From: CALMEC01 sp963706315
Lineage (GTDB): Bacteria; Actinomycetota; Thermoleophilia; Miltoncostaeales; Miltoncostaeaceae
Direction of reading: 5' to 3'
Length of the DNA: 64,000 nt
Assembly (NCBI GenBank): GCA_963706315.1
Contig: CAVPMA010000015.1
Coordinates: forward strand, 310,001 to 374,000
Part shown: piece by piece, positions 23,462-33,238 of the stretch
How the letters are laid out: every line of letters starts with the position of its first letter
Position numbering within the stretch: the first letter of the stretch is position 1
Notes under the pieces: generated by a model
What the model saw: the letters and a program-made list of their open reading frames with translations, nothing else
Told to the model about the DNA's origin: nothing
The model's database searches: none
Position numbers and translations under genes: made by a program

Positions 23462-24873
23462 GTCGTCTGCCGTGCGAGCACGATCGTCAGCATGCCGAGC
23501 CCGAGTGCGATCCACATCGGTGCGAACGCGATCACTGACGACGGGCCCAACGATCCGACGACGAATCCCACGAGGGCGAGTCCTCCCGACAGCCCGAGCC
23601 ACTGGATGAAGGGATCGCTGGAGTGCCGCGCCGCGCGGAACTGCCCCCGTATCAGGGTCAGGTACAGCGCCACGTAGAGCGCGAGCCCGACGACGCCGAG
23701 GTTCACCAGCAGCTCCAGCCACCAGTTGTGGAGGTTCTCCACGCCGGTGAAGTTCTGGAGTGATCGGATCTGCGTCTCCGCGTTGCCGGCGCCGATCCCA
23801 AGCCCTTGGGACTCGCGGACGAGCCCGAGGCCCTCGTCGAGCACCGATGAGCGCACGGCGCCCGAGCCGAGCTGCTGCGTGCGCTGCTCGAAGAGCAGGC
23901 CGATGTTCAGCTTCGTGACCGCGTCCTGGGGAAGCGGCAGCAGACCGCCGCCGCCGAGGGACGGGATCACGAGGAGTGCGCAGAGCGCGGCGACGGCGAT
24001 GCCGGCGACCGCACGTCCGCTGCGCCGGCGGTCCGTGGCGAGCACCACGACGAGCCCGGCAATGACGAGGAACGCGGCGATGAGGTTCGAGCGGCTCCCG
24101 GTGAACAGCAGGGCCGCGAGCGTCACGAGCGCCCCGACCGTGCCGAGCACGATCAGCCGCGCGTCGCGGAAGACCACCGGGAGGCACAGGAAGTACGGAA
24201 GCGCGAGCGTGAGGTAGGTCGCGAAGTTGTTCTGGTTGCCGAAGAGGCTCGTCGCGGCGAAGGCGGCGTCACGCGATCGCCCGAGCAGGGCGGAGGTGGG
24301 AAGGCGGATCCCGAAGCGCAGCTCGGCGATCGCCACGGCGGTCGCGAATGCGAACGTCAGTCCCAGGGCGATGACCAGCCGGATCGCGATGCGCCGGTCG
24401 CGGCACGCGAGGGCGATCCCGATCGCCAGGCCGGCCATCATCGCGAGGAGACCCGTCCACCGCAGGGCGGCGACGGGGTCCTCCGCCCAGGTCACCGAGA
24501 GGAGCGACCATGCGGTCAGCGCGATCAGCAACCCGGCCGGACGCGGCAGCCCGCGCGGGATGACCAGCCGGCCGTCGACGAGCACGTATGCGACCAGCCC
24601 GAGGCCGATGAGCACGATGAGCACCCGGAAGCCGAACACCTGCGGCGCCTGAGGGAGCGCCAGGTTCGGTCCGAGGATGGCGGCCACGGCGGCCGCGGCG
24701 ATCCCGAATCGACCGAGGCGGGACAGGCGTGTTCGGGCGAGGAGGGTGACGGCCAGGGCGACGACGGCGAGCGCGAGCCCGAGGAGCGGCTGCATGACGG
24801 CCAGCATCCCCGCGACCACCGCGCCGACTGCGAGGGCGGCCAGCGCCGGCCATGGCAGGGCACGATCGGGCAT
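23458..24873 (-). CDS. O-antigen ligase/polymerase-like membrane protein
   Basis: A 471-residue protein with about 11-12 membrane helices. A large external loop near residues 330-400 ends in GAGNAETQIRSLQNF and VENLHNWWLELLVNLGVVGL, the Wzy_C/WaaL signature (H-N-x-W-L-E). ATG 24873 was chosen because the first helix follows directly; longer frames upstream are low-complexity. It is the first gene of a minus-strand operon and diverges from the GGDEF/HD-GYP gene. Confidence 0.9.
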   Translation of the reverse strand: MPDRALPWPALAALAVGAVVAGMLAVMQPLLGLALAVVALAVTLLARTRLSRLGRFGIAAAAVAAILGPNLALPQAPQVFGFRVLIVLIGLGLVAYVLVDGRLVIPRGLPRPAGLLIALTAWSLLSVTWAEDPVAALRWTGLLAMMAGLAIGIALACRDRRIAIRLVIALGLTFAFATAVAIAELRFGIRLPTSALLGRSRDAAFAATSLFGNQNNFATYLTLALPYFLCLPVVFRDARLIVLGTVGALVTLAALLFTGSRSNLIAAFLVIAGLVVVLATDRRRSGRAVAGIAVAALCALLVIPSLGGGGLLPLPQDAVTKLNIGLLFEQRTQQLGSGAVRSSVLDEGLGLVRESQGLGIGAGNAETQIRSLQNFTGVENLHNWWLELLVNLGVVGLALYVALYLTLIRGQFRAARHSSDPFIQWLGLSGGLALVGFVVGSLGPSSVIAFAPMWIALGLGMLTIVLARQTT

Positions 24874-25018
24874 CGGGCCCGGAGGGTAGCAGCGGGCGAC
24901 GCCGGAGCCGGCCCCGGCCCGTTCCGAAGACCACCAACCTTGGGTATGTTTGTCGGATGACCTCACGGCCCGAGCACGCCCCTCCCGAGCCCGGCCGTCG
25001 CGCGTCGGTGCAGGCATC

Positions 25019-27655
25019 GTGAGCGCCGACGTCGCCCCGCCCCCCGGTCCCGGATCCGACCGGATCCGCCTGCTCCAGCGGCTCCAGTTCGCCACCGTAA
25101 TCGCCGTCGCGATCGCGATCGTCGCGACCTCGATCGTGATGGGTCGCAACGTGCTCTCCACCGGCAGCGGTCAGGACCGCGTGAACGCGGTGCGCGACAG
25201 CCTCGTGGTCCTGCGCGACGACGTGCGCGTGGCACACATGAGGTACTGGCAAGGGCTGGCGACCGGCAGCCCGGAGGTCGAGGCGGACGCCCGGGAGAAG
25301 CTCATCGAGGCGAACGGGAAGCTGCAGGCGCTCGTCTCGGAGCGCGGGGCGCAGCCGAACGAGCAGGACGCCATCACGAAGGTCACCGAGGCCGGGAACG
25401 ATCTTGAGTCGGCCCTCACCGCCCGGGTGGCGCCGGGGTCTGCCCGGGAGGAGGCGCTCCTCCCGAAGATGGAGTTGGCGGCGCAACAGTTCGAGGACGG
25501 CATGACCAGGTGGCTCGGCCTGATCGATGCCGACATCGCGGCCCAGGTCCGGTCGGACGACCGGATGGTCGCGCGGCTCGTCACGCTCCTGGGGCTGCTG
25601 GTCGCGCTGCTGGTGGTCGTTGGGATCGTGCTGTGGCTCGCGATCGACCGCGCACGCCGCGCCGCCTTCGCCGAGATCGCCGCGGAGCGCGACGCCACTG
25701 CGGCTGTCATCGGATCGGTGCAGGACGGCCTGGCCGTGCTCGACCGCGACGGGATCATCGTCGACGTCAACGAGCAGCTGTCCGCGCTGACCGGCGCGCC
25801 TGCCGCCCAGCTCGTCGGCGCGCAGCCGCCCTGGGCCGGGTTCCTCCCGGGCGGCTTCGAGGGCGAGGTCGACCTGGAGCTCCCAGACGCCTCCGGCCAC
25901 GTGCGATCGGTGATCCTCACCTCGTCGCTGCTGGCCTCGGGCCATGCGGCGGGCGGGCACGTCCACGTCCTCAAGGACGTCAGCGACCGGCGGCGCGCCG
26001 AGACCGAGGTGCGGGAGCTGGCAGTGGAGCAGGAGGTGCTCCGCCGCGTTGCGACGGTGGTCGCCAGCGGTGCCGACCCCGGCGAGGTGTTCGACCTCGT
26101 CGCGAAGGAGGTGGCGCTCCTACTCGGGGTCGAGGTGGGGGTCGTGAGCCGCTTCGACGCGATCGGCGAGCGCGCCGTCGACGTCGGGGTCTGGGTCGCA
26201 CCGGAGTCGTCCGCCGAGCGGCCACCGGCGCGGGTTCCGCTCGACGGCGGCGCCCCGCTCGCGCGCGTGCACCGCACGGGGCGCCCGGCGCGGGTCGACG
26301 ACCTCAGGACGATCGATGAGAAGACCGCGGGGCTCCTCGTGGGCCACGGCTTCCGGGGCGGGGTCGCGGCCCCGGTGCAGGTCGGTGCGATTCGCTGGGG
26401 CGCGGTCGTCGCGCTCACCATCCGCGAGCGGGGCCTCTCGGTCGGCGCCGAGGATCGGCTCGCGCGCTTCGCCGAGCTCGTCGGACTGACCGTCGCGAAC
26501 GCCGACGCACGTGCACGGCTCGCGAGCCAGGCCGCGACGGACCCCCTGACCGGCCTCGCGAACCACCGCAGCTTCCACGAGCGGCTCGAGGCTGAGGTGG
26601 CCCGCGCCCGCGCCGAGGACGGTGAGCTCGCCCTGGTGGTGTTCGACCTCGACCGCTTCAAGGACGTCAACGACGCGTTCGGCCACCAGGTCGGGGACGA
26701 CGTCCTCGCCGAGGCGGCGCGACGACTCGCGGGCGAGGCCCGCTTCGGCGAGCTCGTGGCGCGGGTGGGCGGCGAGGAGTTCGCCTGGATCCTGCCGGGC
26801 AGCGACGGCATCAACGCCTGGCGGGCCGCCGAACGGGCGCGACGCGCGGTGGCGGCCAGCCCGTTCGCGGGCGGCGTGGGGTACGTGACCGCATCGGCGG
26901 GCGTCGCGGACCTCACCCAGGCGCCCGACGCCGCGGCGATGCTCCGTCTCGCGGACGGGGCGCTCTACTGGGCCAAGGCGAACGGGCGCAACGTCACGTT
27001 GCGCTACTCGCGGGAGGTCGTGCAGGAGCTCTCGGCGGCCGAACGTGCGGAGCGCCTCGCGCGCAGCCAGGGAGTGACCGCGCTGCGGGCGCTCGCGCGC
27101 GCGGTCGACGCGAAGGATCCCTCCACCGCCCGTCACGCCGAGCGGGTCGCGGCGGTGGCGGTGCGCCTCGGGTCCAATCTCGGATGGAGCCAGGAGCGGC
27201 TGATGCTCCTCGAGGAGGCGGCGCTCCTGCACGACGTGGGCAAGATCGGCGTTCCGGACGCGCTGCTGTTCAAGCCGGACGTCCTCACGCCAGACGAGCG
27301 CAGGCTCGTCGAGATGCACGCCGCGCTGGGCGCCGAGATCGTGTCCGACGTCCTGACCCGCGAGCAGGTCGCATGGGTTCGGGGCCACCACGAGCACTGG
27401 GACGGCGGGGGGTATCCCGATCGGCTGAGCGCGGACGAGATCACGCCCGGCGCGCGCATCCTGGCGGTCGCGGACGCATGGGACGCGATGACGAGCGTGC
27501 GGGTCTACGGCACCCCTCGCGATGCGCTCGAGGCCCTCGCCGAGGTCGAGCGCTGCTCGGGCATGCAGTTCGCCCCGGAGACCGTCGACGCCCTCCAGCG
27601 GCTCTTCACCGAGGGTCGCCTGCGGCTCACGGACGCAAGCGGCGCCGTCGTCTGA
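25019..27655 (+). CDS. PAS-GAF-GGDEF-HD-GYP c-di-GMP signalling protein
   Basis: An 878-residue membrane sensor. Helices near residues 25-45 and 188-210 flank an external four-helix-type sensor region; then PAS (about 225-340), GAF (about 345-505), GGDEF with active-site GGEEF near 584, and HD-GYP with HDVGKIG near 738 and HHEHWDGGGYP near 790. All key residues for both c-di-GMP synthesis and breakdown are present. GTG 25019 is preferred; TTG 24950 would add 23 Arg/Pro-rich residues. It sits between two glycan operons read the other way, which suggests control of polysaccharide output. Confidence 0.93.
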   Translation: MSADVAPPPGPGSDRIRLLQRLQFATVIAVAIAIVATSIVMGRNVLSTGSGQDRVNAVRDSLVVLRDDVRVAHMRYWQGLATGSPEVEADAREKLIEANGKLQALVSERGAQPNEQDAITKVTEAGNDLESALTARVAPGSAREEALLPKMELAAQQFEDGMTRWLGLIDADIAAQVRSDDRMVARLVTLLGLLVALLVVVGIVLWLAIDRARRAAFAEIAAERDATAAVIGSVQDGLAVLDRDGIIVDVNEQLSALTGAPAAQLVGAQPPWAGFLPGGFEGEVDLELPDASGHVRSVILTSSLLASGHAAGGHVHVLKDVSDRRRAETEVRELAVEQEVLRRVATVVASGADPGEVFDLVAKEVALLLGVEVGVVSRFDAIGERAVDVGVWVAPESSAERPPARVPLDGGAPLARVHRTGRPARVDDLRTIDEKTAGLLVGHGFRGGVAAPVQVGAIRWGAVVALTIRERGLSVGAEDRLARFAELVGLTVANADARARLASQAATDPLTGLANHRSFHERLEAEVARARAEDGELALVVFDLDRFKDVNDAFGHQVGDDVLAEAARRLAGEARFGELVARVGGEEFAWILPGSDGINAWRAAERARRAVAASPFAGGVGYVTASAGVADLTQAPDAAAMLRLADGALYWAKANGRNVTLRYSREVVQELSAAERAERLARSQGVTALRALARAVDAKDPSTARHAERVAAVAVRLGSNLGWSQERLMLLEEAALLHDVGKIGVPDALLFKPDVLTPDERRLVEMHAALGAEIVSDVLTREQVAWVRGHHEHWDGGGYPDRLSADEITPGARILAVADAWDAMTSVRVYGTPRDALEALAEVERCSGMQFAPETVDALQRLFTEGRLRLTDASGAVV

Positions 27656-27667
27656 CGCGCCGCTCGG

Positions 27668-28741
27668 TCAGGTGACGCGCCCGGCGGCGGCGGCGAGGAC
27701 CTCGCCGACACGCCGGGCCTGACGGTCCACGCTCTGCGCGGCGGCCGCGGTCAAACAGGTCTCGACGGACGGCGGGTCGGCGAGGAGCGCGAGCACACCT
27801 GACGCGATGGAGCGTGGATCCAGTGGATCCACCAGCGTCCCCGCCCGCCCGACCACCTCCGCGGTGCCGCCGATCCGGGTCGCCGCGACCGGACGTCCAC
27901 TCGCCATCGCCTCGAGTGCGACGACGCCGAGCGGCTCGACGAGGCTCGGGATCGCCAGCACGTCGGCCGCCGCCATCCAATCCACGACCGCCGCGTTCGG
28001 CACCGCGCCCGGCATGACGACCGCGTCGCCGAGGCCGAGCCGGGCGGCACCGCTGCGAAGCGATCCGGCGAGCGGTCCGTCGCCGACGAATGCGAGCGTC
28101 GCGTCCTTATGGGCGTCGCGAATCAGGCGAAAGGCCTGCAGGAGCCGCAGTGGGTTCTTGCGCTCGTTCAGACCCCCGACGGCGAGCACCATCGGTCCGC
28201 CACCAAGACCCAGGCGCACCCGGGCGTCCGCGCGGCCGGCGGGCCGGAATCGCCGCAGGTCGACGCCCATGTTCGCGATATGCACCGGTGGCAGCGCGAC
28301 GCCCGACGCTCGCAGCTCGGCCGCGAGGTAGCGGCTCACGCAGATCACCGACGAGGCCCCGGCGAGCGCCGCCCCGGTCAGCCGGCGGATGCGAGGATTC
28401 TGGAGGTTGCGCACGTCACGGCCGTGCGCCGTGACCACCCACGGTCGGCCCATGAGCCGCCCGCACGTCGCCGCAACGGCGCCGGTCGGGAAGAGGTAGT
28501 GGGCGTAGATCACGTCGACCGCCCGGGCTCGGGCGAGCGCGCGGCGGGTCAGCCCCGCGTACTTGGCCGGCGTGTGGAGCGGGCCGTGGGCCCTGCTCGC
28601 GATGACGACGCGCTCGACCTCGTGTCCCGCCCGCTCGAGCGCGTCGCACATCGACTCCACGAACGCGCCGTAGTCCGGATCCCCCGGGCCCGGGTACATG
28701 TTCGAGAGGCACATGATCCGAAGCGGCGCGGTGAACGGCAC
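27668..28741 (-). CDS. Glycosyltransferase family 4
   Basis: A 357-residue GT-B enzyme: MCLSNMYPGPGDPDYGAFVE start, THGRDVRNLQNP-like acceptor region (VVTAHGRD), and IPSLVEPLGVVALEAMASGR donor site near residue 268. Last gene of the second glycan operon; it ends 12 bp from the convergent GGDEF/HD-GYP gene. Its sugar donor cannot be predicted. Confidence 0.92.
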   Translation of the reverse strand: MPFTAPLRIMCLSNMYPGPGDPDYGAFVESMCDALERAGHEVERVVIASRAHGPLHTPAKYAGLTRRALARARAVDVIYAHYLFPTGAVAATCGRLMGRPWVVTAHGRDVRNLQNPRIRRLTGAALAGASSVICVSRYLAAELRASGVALPPVHIANMGVDLRRFRPAGRADARVRLGLGGGPMVLAVGGLNERKNPLRLLQAFRLIRDAHKDATLAFVGDGPLAGSLRSGAARLGLGDAVVMPGAVPNAAVVDWMAAADVLAIPSLVEPLGVVALEAMASGRPVAATRIGGTAEVVGRAGTLVDPLDPRSIASGVLALLADPPSVETCLTAAAAQSVDRQARRVGEVLAAAAGRVT

Positions 28742-28751
28742 AAGTACTCCG

Positions 28752-30320
28752 CTATCCCACGCCGACCGGGGCGACGACCGGCAGCGAGCGGCTCGTGTCG
28801 GGGGCCTCGGCGGCCCGCCGCGACCCGATCGCGACGCCGACCGCGGCGAGGGCCCAGAGATACGGGTCTTCGAGGAGCGCCGAGTAGAGCAGGCTGTGCA
28901 CGAAGATCCCGGTGATCATCGCGAGCACGGTCCACTCCTCCCACCCCTCGGGTTCACCTCTGCGGGAGGACCGCCAGAGCACGACTCCCAGCGCTCCGAA
29001 GAGCACGACGAACAGCGCGAACCCGATCGCGCCTGTCTCGGCGAGCACGGTGACCGGCGCCGTGTGCGAGATCACGACCCGGGTGCGAAGCTGCTGCCGC
29101 TGCGTGAGCGTCTCCCGGTACCGCTCGGAGAAGGCGCCCAATCCGACGCCGGCGACCGGCTCGAGCTTCCAGAGGTCGAACCCGCCCTCCGCGAGCCGGA
29201 ACCGCCCCTCTCCGGCCCCGGCGAGTCGCTGTGTCGACGTGACCTTGTCCCGGACGTTGCTGTTGAGGGCGACGGCGGGGCCGCCGATCACGACGAGCGC
29301 GGCGGCGCCCACGAGCAACGTCCGGCGCCAGCCGAAGGCGCGGAACGCAAGCAACGCGAGCCCGACCATCAGGCCGAGTGCGCTGGAGCGGGAGAACGTC
29401 ACGACGAGTCCCGCGGCGAGCACGGCCGCGACGACCCCGAGGATGGCGAGATCCCGGGGCCGCCGGGCGACGACGGCGTAGGCCACGACCGCCAGCAGGG
29501 CGATCATGAGAAAGCGGCCAAGGATGTTCGGGTCGAAGAAGATCCCGTTCGCCCGGAAGAACCGGTTGTAGACGTTGCCCTGCTTCAGGGTGTCGTTCCA
29601 CCAGATCGTCCGGGTCGCGTACTGGCCGAGAGCGACGATGGCGGTTCCGGTCGCCAGTGCGACTGTCGGCACCGCGACGGCGCGGAGGGGGTTGTCGACC
29701 AGCGGCCACCACTCCACCAGCACGCGGTAGAGCAGTACGAACGGGATGTAGAAGAAGACGGCCTTGACCGTCGCCTCCTCGATGTCGCCGCTCCAGAGGA
29801 TCGAGGTCAGCGAGAAGGCCGTGAACGCGGCGATCGGGATATCCAACGGCGTGGATCGGTCGAGCAGCGGGTCGAGACGCCCCCGCGCGGCACCCCATGC
29901 GAGCGCGACGAGCCCGATGGCGACCACCCAGTAGAGCGGCAGCAGCAGGTTTCCGTCCCTGGCGCCGCCGAACGAGATGGGGATCCGGATGGGCATCGCG
30001 ATTGCGAGCAGCACGAGCCACACGACGGGTCGCCGGAGGACGATGCGGACGACGAGCAGCGAGACCAGGATCGCGGCGACCCCGGCAATCGTCGCCGCGG
30101 CGATCCGAACGGGACTGGCGAGGTGGTCCGAGAGCGTGCGAAGGTCGTCACGGGATACGAGGCTTCCCACGAGGAGCAGCCATGCCGCCACGGTCATGGC
30201 GAGCGCTCCGGCCCGCCGGCCCGAGGCGTCGCGCCCCCGCAACCCCGGGAGCAGCATCCCGACGATGCCCGCGGCCGCGCCGACCGCGGCGAGGACCTGG
30301 AACGATTCGACGCTCGTCAT
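28752..30320 (-). CDS. O-antigen ligase/polymerase-like membrane protein (second copy)
   Basis: A 522-residue protein with about 12 membrane helices and the Wzy/WaaL-type large external loop (GVGLGAFSERYRETLTQRQQL and SHTAPVTVLAETGAIGFALF, the H-x-x-P-x-x-x-L-x-E-x-G pattern). It is distinct from the protein at 23458-24873. ATG 30320 overlaps the FlgD-like gene stop as ATGA. Confidence 0.88.
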   Translation of the reverse strand: MTSVESFQVLAAVGAAAGIVGMLLPGLRGRDASGRRAGALAMTVAAWLLLVGSLVSRDDLRTLSDHLASPVRIAAATIAGVAAILVSLLVVRIVLRRPVVWLVLLAIAMPIRIPISFGGARDGNLLLPLYWVVAIGLVALAWGAARGRLDPLLDRSTPLDIPIAAFTAFSLTSILWSGDIEEATVKAVFFYIPFVLLYRVLVEWWPLVDNPLRAVAVPTVALATGTAIVALGQYATRTIWWNDTLKQGNVYNRFFRANGIFFDPNILGRFLMIALLAVVAYAVVARRPRDLAILGVVAAVLAAGLVVTFSRSSALGLMVGLALLAFRAFGWRRTLLVGAAALVVIGGPAVALNSNVRDKVTSTQRLAGAGEGRFRLAEGGFDLWKLEPVAGVGLGAFSERYRETLTQRQQLRTRVVISHTAPVTVLAETGAIGFALFVVLFGALGVVLWRSSRRGEPEGWEEWTVLAMITGIFVHSLLYSALLEDPYLWALAAVGVAIGSRRAAEAPDTSRSLPVVAPVGVG

Positions 30321-31336
30321 GGACGGAGCGGGATCAGGGCCCGACCCCCGTCGGTGGTGAGGACCAGCCAGAGACGCGCCGGCGGGATCCGTCGCGGCAG
30401 CGGGATCCGCACGCTGCCAAGCGGACCGCTGACGCGGGCGCCGACGGCCCGCCCGACGACCCGCGTTGCGCTGCCCGGATCACCCACGCGCCTGGCAATG
30501 GTCACGCTGACCCGGGTCGAGGGCCGGATCGCGGTGCCGGCGGTGTCCTGCAGGCGAATTCCCACCCGGGCGCCGAGGGGCGGCCGCGGGGGAATCGCGG
30601 TCCCGACGAGGTGGCCGACCCAGCACGTGGCGGATTGCTCGGTGCGGTTCCTCGGAACGTCCATGAGGGTGGCGCGGATCGTGTAGAGGCCGGGTGGGGT
30701 CGGGCCTCCGTCGGCGCGCTTTCCATCCCAGTTCCACAGCGCGGTCTCTCCCGCGCCGACGACTTTCGGGCCAAAGCGCGCGACAGGGGCCGCGCCGGCG
30801 GATGGCGACGCCTCGATGGACAGCTCCCCCCGCTCGAGGGCGGTCGCCGCGACGCGGCACTCGCCGTCGCCCGGGCCGGCGAGCGCCGCCGACTGGACCT
30901 CGAGGTTGCCCAGGGGCGGGGCGATCCGGTCGACGACGAGCACCTTGCTCGCGTTCCAGCGCTTCTTGCCGGCACGGGCTCTGAGGCTGACGACGTAGCG
31001 GCCGTCCGGCACGGGGCTTCCGGCGTCGTCGGTCCCGTCCCAGGCGAGGCGCACCATCTCCTTGGGCCGCTGCGCGTCGACGAGCCGCTTCCAGCGCTTG
31101 CCGGAGCGATCCTGGATCTCCACGGTGACGACGCTCGCCTCGTTGAGCCGGACGGCGATCCGTGCGATCTCCCGTGAGCCGTCCGCGTTGGGGCTGAACT
31201 GCCGCGTCGCCTGGAAGCCCGTCACGATGGGCGGCGGCGTGGGGAACGCGAACGGCGCCAGGAACACGCCCAGCCCGACGACGAACAACACGAGCATGCC
31301 AACCCCGACGAGGGGTCGTGTTCGGAATGCGCTCAC
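30317..31336 (-). CDS. Secreted protein with FlgD/CHU_C-like Ig domains
   Basis: A 339-residue protein with an N-terminal anchor (VGVGMLVLFVVGLGVFLAPF) and Ig-like repeats: FSPNADGSREIARI, RLAWDGTDDAGSPVPDGRYV and ALWNWDGKRADGGPTPPGLY, the FlgD Ig-like signature in which W-D-G is followed by P-x-G-x-Y. It is outside the membrane, in a glycan operon, and may bind polysaccharide. The enzymatic role, if any, is unknown. Confidence 0.82.
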   Translation of the reverse strand: MSAFRTRPLVGVGMLVLFVVGLGVFLAPFAFPTPPPIVTGFQATRQFSPNADGSREIARIAVRLNEASVVTVEIQDRSGKRWKRLVDAQRPKEMVRLAWDGTDDAGSPVPDGRYVVSLRARAGKKRWNASKVLVVDRIAPPLGNLEVQSAALAGPGDGECRVAATALERGELSIEASPSAGAAPVARFGPKVVGAGETALWNWDGKRADGGPTPPGLYTIRATLMDVPRNRTEQSATCWVGHLVGTAIPPRPPLGARVGIRLQDTAGTAIRPSTRVSVTIARRVGDPGSATRVVGRAVGARVSGPLGSVRIPLPRRIPPARLWLVLTTDGGRALIPLRP

Positions 31337-31352
31337 GATCGGGAGTCGTCGG

Positions 31353-32099
31353 TCAGCGTGCGCGGTACCCGAGGCAGATATAGAAGCCGAACCGCCCGAT
31401 CGGGGTACGCGAGAGCGCGAACTCGGCCCTGCGCGCGGCGCGAAGCCGGTAGATGCGCCCGATCTGAGATCCGACGCGTCCGCCCGGCCTGAAGAAGATC
31501 CCGCGGCGGCTCACCGGCTCCAGGCCCGCCGCCGCGCCGTGCGCCTCGAGGTCGCCCCACGTCTGCCAGTTGTCGATCGGGGCGAGATCCACCTTGATCG
31601 TGGGAATCCGCTCGGAGAGCCAGCGTCGGGCGCCGTGGAGGCTGTGGCGGTTCGGTGTGGAGACGACCACGATGCCGCCCGGCGCCAGGCGGGCCCGGGC
31701 GGCGGCGAGACATGCCCCGGGGTCCTCCAGGTGCTCGAGGACGTCGGTGATGGTGACGAGATCGAAGGGGCCCTCCGGCGGCTCGTACGCGCTTCCGACC
31801 TCGGCGCTCAGGCGGTCGGCGGCACCGATCTCCGCGAGCCGTCCCCGGGTGATCTCGATCGACTCCGGGGACAGGTCGACGCCGACGCCCGAGAAGCCGC
31901 GCTCCGCGAGCCGCTCGAGCAGGAACCCGGTTCCGCAGCCGATGTCGAGGACCCGCCCCCCCGGGCGGGCGTACCGGTCGATCGTGTCGAGCACCAGCGA
32001 GATCCGGCTCTGGAGGTGCCAGTTGCGCTCCTCGACCGCCACGAGTCGCGGCGCGAGGCGGTCGTAGTAGTGCTGGACATGCTCGAGTCGTTCGCTCAC
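31353..32099 (-). CDS. SAM-dependent methyltransferase (class I)
   Basis: A 248-residue enzyme with motif I VLDIGCGTGFLLERLAERG (residues about 50-68), GVGVDLSPESIEI (motif II) and DLVTITDVLEHLEDPG (motif III/IV), as in UbiE/Coq5-like methyltransferases. The GTG at 32099 gives a GTGA overlap with the glycoside hydrolase; GTG 32114 is an alternative. It probably methylates a glycan or lipid intermediate; the substrate is not predictable. Confidence 0.9.
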   Translation of the reverse strand: MSERLEHVQHYYDRLAPRLVAVEERNWHLQSRISLVLDTIDRYARPGGRVLDIGCGTGFLLERLAERGFSGVGVDLSPESIEITRGRLAEIGAADRLSAEVGSAYEPPEGPFDLVTITDVLEHLEDPGACLAAARARLAPGGIVVVSTPNRHSLHGARRWLSERIPTIKVDLAPIDNWQTWGDLEAHGAAAGLEPVSRRGIFFRPGGRVGSQIGRIYRLRAARRAEFALSRTPIGRFGFYICLGYRAR

Positions 32100-33238
32100 G
32101 GAAGGCTTGCCCACTTTGCCGGGAGGGGTGTGGCGGTGGCGCGCCGGCGGAACACCTGGAGTGACGGCTTGGCGGTCCAGTCATCGCGGAACAGGCCCGC
32201 GCTCCACGCGCGGTGATCCTGCAGATTGAAGTAGACCACGACCTCGATCTGAGGTTGGCGCCCGGCGAGCCTGTACGTCAAGTCGATGTACGCCGCCTGC
32301 TGTGCCTCGGAGACGAAGTAGCGATGGTAGGCGGTGTACGTCGTCGCGTAGCTGGTTTCGCTGATGATGATCGGCATCCTGCCCTTGGGGTGCATCGTGT
32401 TCACGAGCGCCGTGAGTTGCGGCATCGTCCGCCACGACGGGAAGAACGCGGCGCGGTCGGGCGGCCCGACCGGGTGCATGTGCTGAGCCCACGCGTCGAA
32501 CGGCATCTTGCGACCGCCGCCGAGCGCCTTGTGGAGGAGCTTGACGAAGTCGAAGGTCCCGATCGTCGTGCTCGCGTTGCGGCAGCCGCCATTGTCCCCG
32601 GCGGCCGTCTCGCCGGCGACCACGATCACCTTCGGGTTGGCGGCTTTGATCTTCGGGTACGCCGCGCGAAGTAGCGCCGCATACGCCTGTGGGGAGGCGG
32701 GCACCCAGCGCCCGTTCGCGAGACGCCGGCACTGGGGCGAGGTCATCAGGTCGATGTTCGGCTCGTTGCGAGGGCTGATGCTGCGGACGGCCGGAAGCAG
32801 TCCGCCGCCCTTCTGCGGCCACGATCCGCTGTAGCGCTTGGCGACCACGCCTGCGAATGCTCCGCCGTCCGCGGCGCGCGGCGCCGCGTTCCACTTCCCG
32901 GTCGTCGACGCCCACGGCGGTGTTCCGAGCAGGGTGACCATGACGCCGACGCCCTTGTCGCGCAGCGCGCCCAGCATCGTGTCGTACCGCGACCAGTCGT
33001 AGGCGGGGTCGTCGGGATCGCCTGGGTTGGCGGGCCGGGTCGGAGCGACGTAGCTCCAGTCGATGTCCACCCGGGTCCATTTGGCGCCGGTCGACGCGAG
33101 CTGGGCCACCCGGTACGCGATGGTCGCGGGAGTCGGGTCGTTCGAGATCTGGTCGTCCTGGATTGCCACGACGGGCGCGGCGAACGCGGGCGCGGCGGCG
33201 ACCAGGGCGAGCGCGACTGATGTGACCAGACGTCTCAC
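32096..33238 (-). CDS. Secreted glycoside hydrolase-like (TIM-barrel) protein
   Basis: A 380-residue protein with signal peptide (cleavage after AFA, near residue 20). It follows the clan GH-A pattern: RNEPN with acid/base Glu159, and IISETSY with nucleophile Glu294. Late motif VVYFNLQDH is typical. The closest family (GH5/GH39-like) cannot be fixed. Probably trims or turns over the operon's polysaccharide. A paralogue at 62316-63452 has lost the nucleophile. Confidence 0.83.
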   Translation of the reverse strand: MRRLVTSVALALVAAAPAFAAPVVAIQDDQISNDPTPATIAYRVAQLASTGAKWTRVDIDWSYVAPTRPANPGDPDDPAYDWSRYDTMLGALRDKGVGVMVTLLGTPPWASTTGKWNAAPRAADGGAFAGVVAKRYSGSWPQKGGGLLPAVRSISPRNEPNIDLMTSPQCRRLANGRWVPASPQAYAALLRAAYPKIKAANPKVIVVAGETAAGDNGGCRNASTTIGTFDFVKLLHKALGGGRKMPFDAWAQHMHPVGPPDRAAFFPSWRTMPQLTALVNTMHPKGRMPIIISETSYATTYTAYHRYFVSEAQQAAYIDLTYRLAGRQPQIEVVVYFNLQDHRAWSAGLFRDDWTAKPSLQVFRRRATATPLPAKWASLP

